From Cervus elaphus (lineage: Eukaryota; Chordata; Mammalia; Artiodactyla; Cervidae): a DNA stretch of 64,000 nt. The notes beneath the pieces are model-generated. The model saw only the letters and a program-made list of their open reading frames with translations, was not told where the DNA came from and searched no databases. Every line of letters begins with the position of its first letter. Position 1 is the first letter of the stretch. Positions 45,042-56,320 of this stretch are shown here, piece by piece. Made by a program: the position numbers and the translations under genes. The stretch covers positions 53,957,616-54,021,615 of the forward strand of contig NC_057848.1 of the NCBI RefSeq assembly GCF_910594005.1. The letters are read 5' to 3'.

Positions 45042-45148
45042 TTCCTCCTGGTCCAGTGGCTAAGACTCCATGCTCCCAATGCAGGGGAGCCAGGTTCAAT
45101 CCCTGGTCAGGGGATTTGAGCCCACATGCTGCAACTAAGAGTTTGCTG
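45042..45148 (+). mobile_element. CHR-type tRNA-derived SINE, truncated
   Basis: 'cctggtccagtggctaagac' with A- and B-box-like 'ggttcaatccctgg', then 'catgctgcaactaagagttt'. Only the tRNA-like head and a little body are present. Confidence 0.7.
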
Positions 45149-45302
45149 AAATGGGAACACCAGAGATTGCCTTGGATGGTCCTTTTCATTAACCCTATAA
45201 TTAAGAGCCATTATTTATAAGACAACATCCTCTTCTTGAAAGCCTATTGGAAAAGCAACAAAACGAGAAGTGATGTCCCTGAAGTTGAATTTAATAGTCT
45301 GA

Positions 45303-45782
45303 TGTTGCAGAAACCAGTACCCAAGAGCACCACACTTGGAGAGTTGGAGAACTCAGGTTTATTATACCGGCGGGCCCAGAGGAGTTTACGCTCCAAGCTC
45401 TGAGCCCCGAACAAAGGGATTACAGAGTTTTTATAGACAAACTATAGTGGGCAACACTAGCTGTTAATAGGTTGGTTTAAACTAAGGGGTTTTGTGAGCG
45501 CAGGAACAGCAGTCAAGATGGGGAGGGGGATGCCTGACCTTTACATGGGCAAGCATGATTAAGCAGGTTTGCAGGGGCCGGGCAATCACAACAGCAGGAC
45601 AAGGACGGGTGAGATAAGCTCCAATTCCTAGTATTGTAAGTCCCCACTTTCTGAGACTTCGTGACCTACATGATCCAGACTTTGCAAGGAGCAAGCTGAG
45701 TTACAGAGGCAGAAGGAGCAGGCAGTTGTGTAAAGTTTTAACTTTTCCTCTTCATTGAAACCCAGTGTCGTATAGCCTAACA
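45303..45782 (-). mobile_element. LTR of class I type, antisense
   Basis: Read on the minus strand it begins TGTTAGGCTATACG and ends TTTCTGCAACA (TG...CA). It contains TATAAAAA (reverse of about 45430-45437) and AATAAA (reverse of about 45358-45364) with a GC-rich segment between, the layout of an ERV1-like U3/R/U5. I did not find a clean target duplication, so the ends are approximate. No internal viral sequence is adjacent. Confidence 0.65.
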
Positions 45783-46035
45783 CTAGCTCAAATGGGTCCT
45801 GAGTCTGTGGAAGAAAAAGACTCTAAACTCTACCACTGACAGCTGACTCAGCTCACTCAGTTTGTGTAAATCTAGTGGAGTTTCCCTGAAGCCTGCCTGA
45901 GCAGTCACTGGAGACTAGGTCTGGTTATATGCTGTACATACAAGCTGAGTAAACACCATTTGGAACACAGACCTAGAGCAGATCCAGAGTAAACAAAACC
46001 TGATGCCTGTGTGAATACCTAAGAACTGTAGAAGC

Positions 46036-46500
46036 CTAGTGTTAGGGGAAGCACACTGACTGAAACCGCCCACCCTGGCCAGGCACCATAGTCACCATCT
46101 GCATGAGTTGTTTTACGACAGGAGGTCCTGGTAAGGAACACGGAACTAATAAGCCACCACCAACAGAGAGAGTTCAGGAAAACTCAAAAAGTGACACCAC
46201 ATGTCCAACCATCTCCCAGAGTCCTTCTCGCTGGCATCCATCTTGGCTGAACAAGGCGGGCGCCATCAGGAAGGACTCTGAGTGAGAATGATTGGCTAAA
46301 GACAACCTGGAACCTAATCCCATCACCATAAAACCCAAGACTGCAAGCAGTTCTCCTGAGTTCCTTAACCCCACTGCTCTTGGCCCAGGCACAGATTCCC
46401 AATAAAATCTCTTGCTTTGTCAGCACATGTGTCTCCTTGGACAATTCACTTCTGAGTGTTAGACAAGAGCCCACTTTCAGGCCCTTTTCTGCAACACTAG
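46036..46500 (+). mobile_element. Solo LTR, class I type, with 4-bp TSD
   Basis: LTR body 46040-46496 (457 bp) starts TGTTAGGGG and ends CTGCAACA; 'ctag' flanks it at 46036-46039 and 46497-46500. AATAAA lies at about 46400-46405 and a weak TATA-like 'cataaaa' near 46326. Different from the LTR in the HNRNPA3 retrocopy but of the same class by structure. No viral genes nearby. Confidence 0.85.
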
Positions 46501-46624
46501 GAACAAAAAATAAGAATGAAAAAGTTATTAAGTGGATAACATGTCCGGGCATTATTCTGTTCAATGTGCATGCATTACCTCACAGCAGCCTTAGGAAGTT
46601 ATTGTCAACTAAAAAATATAGCCA

Positions 46625-46920
46625 CAACTTGAAAGTAGAGAGTTATTTTAGTTGGTGGAAATGTTTAGGACTCTGACCCCGGGAGACAGCATCTCAGTAT
46701 CTCTGAGAAAACTGCTCCAAGGGAGCAGGGAGGTTGAGTCAGGCTATACACAAGTTTGCAACAAAGGGAGCAGGCAATCTGAATGTCAAACATCAGGTAT
46801 CAAGTTAAGGAATTTAACATTCTTTGTATGAGAAGATGCAAGCCTGTGGGCTCACTGAATTCATTCCTTTCATATGCACCTCAGCTATCTGGGGCCAAAT
46901 CCTGGTTCCTTGTTCACCTT
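46625..46920. repeat. Unclassified repeat-like segment
   Basis: 'aatgtttaggactctgaccc', 'gaaaactgctccaagggagc' and 'cagctatctggggcc' remind me of a dispersed mammalian repeat, but I cannot name the family with confidence. Confidence 0.3.
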
Positions 46921-47089
46921 AAGGAGTGGTAGATGGCTGGCTGCTTCTTGCATTTCCCAAGGTCCTCAACAATCACCGTCGGGGTGGCAGCATCCACTGG
47001 ATCGCAGTTTGGGGAGCCCTCATTCACATTTGGAGGCAAGAAATCGCTGATGGCTATGACATTTCTTGTTTATTGATATGGCAGGAGAT

Positions 47090-47255
47090 ATTTTCATTTC
47101 ATATAATCTTATTATCCTTATTGTACAGATAAGAAAATTGAGATAAAAAAGTTAAGTAACTTGTATAGGGTCAAAAAAAAGTGAGGGAGCTGGGCCTCAA
47201 AGTCTGGCAGTCTGATTCAGAGCTTGTGCTCTTAACCACTACACTATACTGCTTG
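47090..47255 (-). repeat. MIR SINE
   Basis: 'ttgtacagataagaaaattgag', 'gttaagtaacttgtatagggtc' and 'cttaaccactacactatact' give the MIR body and head in reverse order; well preserved for this family. Confidence 0.75.
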
Positions 47256-48379
47256 ACAAAGAAATCTCTGTCTCCAAGCAGAACTGGCTTCATGGACATG
47301 TGATTAGTGCAGTAGTACAGGGTCCTGAGCTTAGAAGAGACTTGTACTTGCCACTGTTTGAATTTTAATAATTCAAATTTGTGCTTTGTAAGTGAAAACC
47401 AAAATGTGATAGAATAATTGACTAGGCACTTGAAGCTCGGAGTCTCAGCTAGCACACAGTCTCATCTTTCACTGCTTCTCTACCTCCCGGGAACAGATTC
47501 TCTGTCTTACTAGTGACTGCTGCAGCCCTCCACAATCAGGGATCTGGGCATGGGCCAGGGGAGGACGGGGGTCAGGTACACAGGCCCTGTAACATCTCAG
47601 GGTTGAATGTGATGACAGCCAGCCATCCTGGCCCCACTGTGGTATTACCAGGGCATATTTGGCAGATCACTCAGCAGGGCCTATTGCCCATCTGGATCCA
47701 GGTACCTAGTGCATCCTGGTGGAGAGGCTGCAATACCCTTGGTGGTCACCTGTCTATCCTGGGTTGGGGTGGCTGACCCATGGGAAGAGGATATGACTGG
47801 GTCTACTTATTTACTCTTGACCAGGGTACAATGCATCTTCCCAGCAGGAAGGAAAAGGACCCAGCAGCTAGTGGGCCCCACACATGTGCATCAAATCACA
47901 GGGTGGGATAACAGGGCACTTGTGAGGGTCTTCACTTGCCCCACAAGTATCCCAGTGCCTGAGAGGGGTATGAAATTAAAAGGAAAATTTTAAACACCAT
48001 GAGAGGTTGACAGAGACATTCCAGTTGAAAGAAAAAAACTGTATTTGAATATCTTTAATGGCAATTTTTTCTGCTTTTTGAACAAAGGATTTCACATTAA
48101 CATTTTATACTGGGGCTACAAATTACATACCCAGTTCTGACTGTGAGGACTGTCTATTATTAAAGTATTTTGGTATCCCCTGAGATCTACCATTCCCCGT
48201 GTAGAAATGATGAAAGCTGATGAGGTTGTAACTGTCTCTAGTCTTACTGGGTCTGATTAGAGGATAGGGGACACTTCTACTTGCCAAAGAAGCAGCCCAT
48301 TTCATCCCAAACTCCCAGCTGTGTAAAGTATCTCACTTCATGAAAGGGAATTTGGAGGATGTGGTAATAAACAATATTC
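47256..48379. other. Unique sequence, no gene recognised
   Basis: Includes open frames at 47513-47776 and 47709-47993 without recognisable domains. No repeat assigned. Confidence 0.4.
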
Positions 48380-48505
48380 TGTGGTATGAATCAGGAGACC
48401 TGAATTCCGAATCTGCCTCCGCCACTAACTAGTTAAGAAAGTTGCTCTCTCTTGGGGATGCTGTTTCTTCATATATGAAAAGAGCAGTTTCAATTAACCT
48501 GGTGT
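48380..48505 (+). repeat. MIR fragment
   Basis: 'gacctgaattccgaatctgc', 'ccgccactaactagtt' and 'atatgaaaagagcagtttc' follow the sense MIR order. Confidence 0.6.
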
Positions 48506-48855
48506 TTTCAAACTATCATTGAGTTTCTACAACAGTGCCTCGGAGAGGGAGAGGTGAGTACTAGGCAATGGACCCATAGGCACCTAGCACTTTTCCAGCC
48601 AAATTTGTTCAACTTTTGTTTTATATTTTTTGTTCTGCATTGGGATTCACTTGAAGAAATCATTCTGATGCTTAAAAAATTGAAACCCATAATTCTCAAT
48701 GATCTCTATGGTCTCTTATACTTCTGACTTCTGATTCTGAGACCTCTTTACCCTTGAATCCTACAAGGATAAATCTATCATATGCATGGGCTTGCTACCA
48801 TAGAAGAACAGAAATTCAGGGAGGACAAGGGGCTAAAGGGTAAACACCTTGATAT

Positions 48856-49058
48856 GTGTTAGTCATTCAGTTGCATCTGGCTCTTTGTGACCCTATGGAC
48901 TGTAGCCCTCCAGGCTCCTCTGTCCATGGGATTCTCCAGACAAGAATACTTGAGTGGGTTGCCATCCCCTTCTCCAGGGTATCTTCCCAAACCAGGGATG
49001 GAAGCCAGGTCTCCCACATTGCAGGCAGATTCTTTACCATCTGAGCCACGAGGGAATC
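48856..49058 (-). mobile_element. Bov-tA SINE
   Basis: Antisense SINE from 'gtgttagtcattcagttgca' to 'gagccacgagggaatctc'. Confidence 0.87.
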
Positions 49059-50509
49059 TCAATTGATTGTACATAGGGAGTGAAAGGGGAGGGAAGTAAC
49101 AAGGACTCACTCAGGTTTTGGACTTAAGAGACTGGGTGATGCCATTTACTTGATACGATACAGGGAAAGAGGAGGAGCAGGTTTAGAAGAGTTCAGTTTC
49201 TGAACATTAAGTTTGAAGTGCCTAAGGAACTTTCAAGAGGAGGTTCCAGCTGGTAACTGGATATAACCATCTGGAGTTCTAAGAGGGTTGGTTTTCACAT
49301 TGCTACCAAATAAACCACAGTCCCTCACAACTGGGGCTTAGGAGTCCTTGGCAGTTGGCTACTAAGGCTAGACAATTTCTGGGAATAGAGGCAGAGGCAA
49401 ATCCATTCTTGAGGGCTAAAAGTTGCTTCTAACCTAGATGTGGATCAAGATTATCAATCAATACTTTCTGTTTTTCCTTTTAGCTTGGGCCTTTCAATAA
49501 CTTTTCCCTAACTACTTGTTAGATATTAGTTACTTTCTCTTCTCTTGGCCTTGGTTTCCTCCTCTGTAAAAGTAAAATATTAAGGCTTTATATTCTTCGG
49601 ATATAGAATTCTATGTTTTTAAGGATAGCCTGTTGGTCAACATATTTAGACAAGCTAGCAATGTACACACATGTCACGCATCTTTACAAATTCTGCAGAC
49701 TAGCCTGAACTAATAAATTAATTGGGATTCTATTTACACTTGTGTTTCCTATTGGAAGTATATTCAGGAATACCAATGGACTTGGCTCAAGTCCATTCAA
49801 ACTTTGCATACCAAAAAACAACATCCCGTAACTGTAATTCATGCCTGGAATTTCCACTAATAAATGATCCATTGTTTCTTACAAAAGATCTTCAAATCCT
49901 AGTCTAATTAGTGAACCCAATCTCTTGTTTGGCAGAGTATTCTCTTTGTGATATATCCCTATGAATCTCAACAATTGTACATGTGAATTCACATATAGAC
50001 TTACATTTTACAACCTCAATGTGGCAGATATCATAGAGCATTTGGAAAACACACATCTGGGAATCTTCTGAGTCCTTATGAAAGACAGGGATTTAACTTA
50101 ATTTAGCCTGAGATATGTCACGGAAATCCTCTAGATAAGCACATGAGTGGTAAAGCAAAGGAATTCGTGTTCTCTTCTATAACTTATAGTCAAATTACAT
50201 TGTTTTCTAACCTTGTTATCTTGGAATGAACTCATGGCTAGTGTTAAAGTAGTTCACAACCAATTGACATATTCATTCAACATATTTTCTTCTCTTAAAA
50301 CATTTCTTATAAGTTGTTTCAGAAAATGCATATTATTTTGTCCATAGAAGTTCTTCCTATTATATTGCTGTTCATCTACTTCTAAACACTTAGCCAGAGC
50401 AATTCAATTATTCTTACAAGGCTTTATTCACAGGCAGAGAAAACACTGAATAGAACTGTGGGCAGGTCTTCATAGGATGTAGTATATTCTGGAGACTCAG
50501 AATGAGAAA
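49059..50509. other. Unique 3' flank of the olfactory receptor relic
   Basis: About 1.4 kb, mostly AT-rich, with no recognised repeat or gene. Any 3' UTR of the receptor would lie here on the minus strand. Confidence 0.4.
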
Positions 50510-51429
50510 TTAGGGACTTTGCTCCAATATTTTCCATAAAGCAACTTTCACTTCCTGGTTTCTCGAACTGTAGATGAGAGGATTTAACATGGGGATCACC
50601 ATTGCATAAAACACTGAGACCATCTGATTTCCTACCTGGGATCCACTTTGAGAGGGTTGCAAGTAAGTGTACATAGTTGTTCCATAGTATAGGCCAACAG
50701 CAGTCAAGTGGGAAGCACAGGTAGAGAAAGTTTTTTGCTTTCCAGAAGCTGAGGGGATTCTCAAGATAGTCATAAGGATGGACAGGTAGGAGACAAGGAT
50801 TACCATAATGGAGGTGATCAGTGTGAATCCCCCACAGCCAACAACCAAGATCTCGGTGACCCAGGGGTCTGAGCAAGCCAGTGCCAGCAATGGAGGGATG
50901 TCACAGAAGAAGTGAGGAAGGACATGTGGTTGACTGAATGATAGTTGTGTGATGGAAGTTGTCACAGAAACCATGTTAACTAACCCACCAAGGTAGCATC
51001 CTGCTATCAGGAGGAGACAACGGACTCTAGACATGGTGATGCAGTAGAGCAGTGGGTTACAGATGGCAATATAGAGGTCATAGGCCATAGAAGCCAAAAT
51101 GTTGCATTCAGCAGAGGCAAAGATTATGAACAAGCCCACTTGAGTCACACATTCAAAGAAAGAAACAGCCTGAAACTTAGATAATAAATTTGCTAAAGCC
51201 TCTGGGACTGTGACTGAAGAGAAACAGACATCAAGAAAGGACAGATTAAAGAGGAAAAAATACATGGGGTGTGGAGGCAGGGACTGACTCTGATCAGGAC
51301 TATCAGGCCTGGATTCCCCAACAGAGTAACAGTGTAAACAAGTAACACTCCAAATAGCAGGACCCCAAGTTGACAGTCATCTGTCATGCCCAAAAGAATG
51401 AAGTCAGTCACTGTAGATGAATTCTCCAT
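50510..51429 (-). pseudogene. Olfactory receptor pseudogene (class II), single frameshift
   Basis: Single-exon OR gene on the minus strand. ATG is at 51427-51429 (MENSSTVTDFILLGMTDD; N-glycosylation site NSS) and the stop at 50510. TM1 (GVLLFGVLLVYTVTLLGNPG) is followed by the LHTPMYFFL motif, where one C of a C-run (plus-strand G-run 51266-51269) is missing, so the frame shifts between HTP and MYFFL. From there 251 codons are open: LSFLDVCFSS (TM2), MAYDLYIAICNPLLY (TM3 end), FFCDIPPLLALACSD (ECL2), KTFSTCASHLTAV (TM6), PMLNPLIYSSRNQEVKVAL (TM7). Restored length would be about 306 residues, normal for the family. The DRY motif reads DLY, a second defect. Subfamily not assigned. Confidence 0.92.
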
Positions 51430-52672
51430 CAATACAAGCTAAGTATTATTCTTGATGAGTAAAGAGTTCTTTTGACATGCTTTAAGTAAGGAAATAATAG
51501 GGAACTGAATGATATGTGGTAAACAGTCCCACTCAAAACATAAGAATCCACAACACTCTCCAGTCTTCCCCCTAGTGTACATTCCTACTTTAAATACCTT
51601 CCCAAGTAGTATCATTATTTTTTAAAAAGTTTAAAAAGAGAGAGAAAAGAGTTTAAACAAAAAAGAAAGTTAAAAAAAGAGAGAGAGAAGGGGAAGGAAA
51701 AAGAGGTAGAGAAAATTCAGAAAGCAAAAGGAATACAATAAGGAAGAGAGTAAATGCCTAAGATGGAAGAGAAACTTAATATTTGTTGAAGGAATAAGTG
51801 AGGTAGAAAGAAAAACAGATCTCATCAAGTGATCTTCTATATATATATACATATACATGTATATATCTCACAACTTTGTATGTCAATTATAACAAAAAAT
51901 TTTTTAAAGATAGTATTAAATTTTTAAAAAGTGAGACATTCTCTATGATGCAGGATTACAAACTCTTAGAAAATTTTGGGGTGTGGAATTCCATCTCACC
52001 CTCCCTCACTTTTCCAAATCAATCTCAAGGAATTATTGCAGATGAAGTAACAATAGAGGAAATGTGTCAACTGATTTCATCTTGACAGACAGCCCCTTCC
52101 TCCCTTCAGTATTAATGATATTATTTCTGAAACAGTAGAAGTCACAAACACTCACTGTTTTGCTCAGGAAGTAGAAGGTTTCCCATGACCTTGATCATCT
52201 CTTCACTGGTAGATGGCTGCAGAATCAGAATGCCCCAAAATGGTCATCAGAAACTGAACTCAAGGTATCAGGTATCATTTGTATCCTGTGAAAGAGCAAC
52301 AGAAAGATTCATGAAGTTCTTGCCTGATCATCACCTGAGTGATTCCTTTAATCATGCTTGGGACAAAGGTAATGCAGCTGCAGAAAACTGACTGCAGATT
52401 CCACAAGGCCTTGTTGGTCAGATCCATCTGAGCAAAGGACCAGATCACAAAACAGTTGGAGTCAGGTGACATTGAGTTTACGTGCATGGACTCTATCCCT
52501 CTCTCTTGTAGTCACAGGCTATTTCTAATGCTGACTTGCTCCCTCACACAAATGCCTGGGTCTTGCCCTGGATTAAGTACCTAACAAGAGAAGGGATAAA
52601 TCCATATGGATACATCTCCATGTGTAGAGTTTAAACTAAATTATAGCCCTGTGGTTCACTGGAATGGCCATC
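51430..52672. other. 5' flank of the receptor relic; purine-rich and TA tracts
   Basis: 51630-51800 is strongly A/G-rich; 51836-51865 is a short (TA)n/(CATA)n tract. No gene recognised. Olfactory receptor upstream exons, if any, are non-coding and could not be identified. Confidence 0.45.
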
Positions 52673-53054
52673 AGCAATGGGTGTTTATGTTTGATCTTTG
52701 TTAATTTGATTAATATGTGTCTTGGGGTTTTTCGCCTTGGGTTTATCCTGTTTGGGACTCTCTGGATTTCTTGAACTTGTGTGACTATTTCCTTCCCCAT
52801 TTTAGGGAAGTTTTCAGCTGTTATCTCCTCGAGTATTTTCTCATGGCCTTTCTTTTTGTCTTCTTCTTCTGGGACTCCTATGATTCAAATGTTGGGGCAT
52901 TTCATATTGTCCCAGAGGTCCCTGAGGTTGTCCTCATTTCTTTTGATTCTTTTTTCTTTTTTCCTCTCTGCTTCATTTATTTCCACCATTTTATCTTCTA
53001 CCTCACTTATCCTATCTTCTTCTACCTCATTTATTATCTAGCAATGGGTGTTTA
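52673..53054 (-). mobile_element. Internal L1 ORF1 fragment, antisense, tailless, 15-bp TSD
   Basis: Read on the minus strand, 52688-53039 encodes L1 ORF1 text (NIRIIGVPEEEE..., EKILEEITAENFPKMGKEIV, PRHILI), the RNA-binding region of ORF1. It is neither a 5' nor a 3' end and carries no poly(A). It is flanked by an identical 15-bp sequence, 'agcaatgggtgttta', at 52673-52687 and 53040-53054. Confidence 0.85.
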
Positions 53055-53174
53055 AAGCGATTTTTTTATTTGGTGAGAGGCTGGACGAGGAAATCTCAGA
53101 GGGCTCTCCCAACTTTGATTTTAAAAAGAGCAATATCTGTTTCATTTCACCAGAAAACATAGGTTCTTTATTTG

Positions 53175-53385
53175 GTATAGTAGTTAAGATGGCTGATTCT
53201 GGACCTATACAGACCTATTTGAAACCTGGTTTTAGAGATCACTCATTTTGTGACTTAGGACTTAACCTGCCTAAGTGCACTAAACTGTAAAAGAAGGGAC
53301 CTGTGTCATGGCACAATAGTGAAGGTTAAGTAAAATATTTTAAGTAAAGCACTTGGTACATATCAGTTGCTCACTGAATTCTACT
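53175..53385 (+). repeat. MIR SINE
   Basis: 'ggtatagtagttaagatggc', 'tttgtgacttaggacttaac' and 'aaagcacttggtacatatca' follow the full MIR order in sense. Confidence 0.7.
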
Positions 53386-53564
53386 CTCTTCATTTGTGAC
53401 CACTGCTACTTTATGTATTTACTTTTTTTCTTCTCCATTTCACCAAATGGAATCAGAAGTATTGCCTTGTGGATACTATCACGTCACACCAACAGCAGTG
53501 AACCTTAGAGAGGCTGACTAAAGAATTAATGTAATCTCCATGTTGCGGCCCCTTTTCATCCCTC

Positions 53565-53585
53565 ACACACACACACACACACACA
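53565..53585. repeat. (CA)n microsatellite
   Basis: About ten CA units. Confidence 0.9.
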
Positions 53586-53773
53586 GCAGTTTTGGCCAGA
53601 ACAGATAAAAGAAGCATCTTTACTTGTGGTAGTAATCCACACCTTTTTGCTCCACCCAAACTGTTGGAATTAACTCCTACTGCCTCTGCTACTGTTGGTC
53701 AGCAGAGCAGCCAGTCCAGGGGAGTATTCAATAAATGGCAAGTATTCAACGAGTACCTCCAAATGGGAAGGTA

Positions 53774-53828
53774 CTTGGACGTGTACTTACAGGAAGTAAT
53801 CAGGCACTCCTGTTATTTGTTGAAGAAG
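53774..53828. repeat. 55-bp direct repeat, copy 1
   Basis: 'cttggacgtgtacttacagg' to 'ttgttgaagaag'. A copy with two C/T differences lies at 54650-54704 in the same orientation, 876 bases away. It belongs to no repeat family I recognise. Confidence 0.9.
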
Positions 53829-53862
53829 ATTGGAGTAGGAACTCCTGGGAGGAATGGACACA

Positions 53863-54085
53863 ATGGATAAAACACTGCTTTGAGTGGAAAAAGACATGAG
53901 TTTTAGTCCTGGCACTAATTTGTATTGTCTTTCAGTGGAAAAGCCACTTAACCTCTTTGAGCCCCATATTTTCTTATTTTAAAACCAATATCCACCATGC
54001 CTCTCTTTTAGGGTTGGCATGAGGATCAACTAAAGTAATGAATGTGAAAGCACTCTGTAAACTCTGAAGGGTGATACAATACACA
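53863..54085 (+). repeat. MIR SINE
   Basis: 'ggataaaacactgctttgag', 'aagccacttaacctctttga' and 'gaatgtgaaagcactctgta' follow the sense MIR order. Confidence 0.65.
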
Positions 54086-54649
54086 TGGAACGGATCCCTA
54101 TTATTATTCCATCATGGGAGGTGGGAGAGGGAGGAGGAATACATCAATATGATCCTTTTCTGCTGCCTGCTTCAGCTCCTGCTTACTGAGCTGCACTCTT
54201 TGCCCTCCCACTCACCCCCTACACACACATCATCTGCTCTGCCTCTCCACTGTGAAAGTTTCAACCTGCACAGGTTTAAACAAACAGCTCCTCCTTGTTC
54301 ATGTATCTTGAATCATAAAAAAGAGGTTTTCAATGTTAGTTTCACATCCTTGTATCATTTTTTAAATTTCCCATTTTAGGATAACTCTATTCCTTGACAT
54401 CTGTAGGCACTATAGGCATTCAATAAATATTACTTGAATGAATAAGTGACTATTAGTCTTTAGAAGATAGTGAAATCTTTTTCCCTTAAAATAAGATTGA
54501 ATTGCTTTTTCTTCTCAAAGGAAATAAGCATACAAAATTAAGACTGTATTAAGGAAATGATTTGATACACTCCATTTGCGCATGCCACTGCATTAACTAG
54601 TGTCAATATAACAGCCACAATGGGTATGTTATTAACTTGGCTAATGTTT

Positions 54650-54704
54650 CTTGGATGTGTACTTATAGGAAGTAATCAGGCACTCCTGTTATTTGTTGAA
54701 GAAG
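54650..54704. repeat. 55-bp direct repeat, copy 2
   Basis: Second copy of 53774-53828, 53 of 55 bases identical. Flanks differ on both sides ('ctaatgttt' / 'caatgcttc'), so the shared block ends sharply. Confidence 0.9.
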
Positions 54705-54954
54705 CAATGCTTCATGTTTAAAAATGCATTCATGCATTTAACCTAGAGGCACATAAATTTACAGTACCAGCTCTTTAAGAAAAATGTTTTGAAAAAAGAA
54801 AAAGGTTTTGGGTATGTCTCTTTTCAATTCTTCAGTTATGTAGTTCACAGGGAATCTTCCAAAAATAGCATAACATTTAGAACTTAAATAAAGGTTCGCT
54901 TATTTACTTATTCAATAAAATTTCTTGAGTGTTTAACAAATGCAGTCTTTCAAA

Positions 54955-55090
54955 AGATCTTACATTCCAACTCACATATTTCCAGATGAAGAAGCAGAAG
55001 TCCAGAGAGGTTAAGAGACACAGTGAATTAGTGGCAGAGCTGGTGTTGTAGCCCAGATCTCCTTGACCTGATTCAGTGACCTTTTCACAT
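54955..55090 (-). repeat. MIR fragment
   Basis: 'agatgaagaagcagaagtcc', 'agaggttaagagacacag' and 'gtggcagagctggtgttgta' are the reversed MIR core. Confidence 0.65.
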
Positions 55091-55614
55091 CACTATCTGG
55101 CTTTCCCCTTAATTTGCTTTCTGAAGGTATTCTCGATAGGAGAATTCACCTTTGGTACATTCATTGTTCCAATAACAGATGAAAGGTCACTCTCAGTCAC
55201 TGTATTTGAGCTATACCATCTTGTGCAAATATCTTGCTTTTTCTGGGCCCTAGATTCTTCATCAATAAAATGAAGCAGCTAGACGAGGTGGTCTCTGAGG
55301 TTCTTTCCAGCTTTGAGCTATAATTTCCCATGGCTCTGTAAGTTAAACTGTACATACATCATTGGTTATTCTCAATATCTGACTGGGGGAAGCTGAAAGA
55401 GAAATTGTCTATAGTTCCATGAATCTAGGCTATACAAAACACTCCATCCTACTCTGCTTCTCAGCCCTCACAGTAACAGGAATGTCATACTGGTGCTTGG
55501 TCTTAGTGTGAGGAACCGAGGACCATTACTGTGAGAGGATGAGAAGGGTGGTTCCAAACTTCCTAGCCACTGTGATGTAGAAAGACTTGGTCAAAGATCT
55601 GGGCAAAGTGTCTA
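55091..55614. other. Unique; possible ancient repeat at 55210-55320
   Basis: 'cagctagacgaggtggtctc' then 'gaggttctttccagctttga' resembles an ancient mammalian dispersed repeat I cannot name. The rest is unclassified. Confidence 0.3.
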
Positions 55615-55810
55615 GGCTATGTCACATTGTAATCCTGTGATCCTAGACATTTTTTTTCAACCTCTCTGCTTTCAATTCTGTTACATAAAATGGAAATAAT
55701 ATTACCTAAATAAATGACTATCTTAAATGACTGTTTTGAAGATTAAATAAGAAAAAAATATATACAAACTGCTTAACAGTTATTTAGGTGCTTAACAAAT
55801 GTTGCTTTTG
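55615..55810 (+). repeat. MIR fragment
   Basis: 'caacctctctgctttcaatt', 'cataaaatggaaataatatt' and 'ttaggtgcttaacaaatgtt' follow the sense MIR order. Confidence 0.6.
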
Positions 55811-56021
55811 CTTCTCCTTAAAAGTTTATTTTTTAATTTTATGATTCCATATATGTGAAAAGTCCAGAATAAGCAAATCTACAGAAGCAAAATGAATTAG
55901 TGGTTGCCAAGGTCTTGAGGAGTGGTGCAGGAATGGTAGATATAGGGAGGTGATTTGTTTGTTTTGATTAAAAGCTATCTGATTTTTTAAAATTTGTGTA
56001 CTTTTACTTTATTTAATTATA

Positions 56022-56320
56022 AGAGTTGGACCATAAAGAAAGCTGAGCACCGATGAATTGATGCTTTTGAAGTGTGGTGTTGGAGAAGACTCTTGAGAGT
56101 CCCTTGGACTGCAAGGAGATCAGACCAGTAAGCCCTAAAGAAAATCAACCCTGAATATTCATTGGAAGGACTGATGCTGAAATTGAAACTCCAATACTTT
56201 GACCACCTGATGCAAAGAACTTTTCATTGGAAAAGACCCTGATGGTGGTGAGCTGTAGTCCATGGGGTCGCAAAGAGTCGGACATGACTGAGCGACTGAA
56301 CTGAATTGAATTGAACTTTT
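56022..56320 (+). mobile_element. BovB LINE 3' end, sense, internally deleted
   Basis: Begins 'agagttggaccataaagaaa' and ends in pentamer repeats near 56320. Around 56243-56250 it jumps from 'aagaccctgatg' to near the 3' terminus ('agtccatggggtcgca'), losing about 150 bases. Confidence 0.88.

Noticed and set aside
45303..46500. A provirus bounded by two LTRs
   Set aside because: The LTRs are in opposite orientation, differ in sequence, and the 260 bases between them carry no retroviral coding text; treated as two independent solo LTRs.
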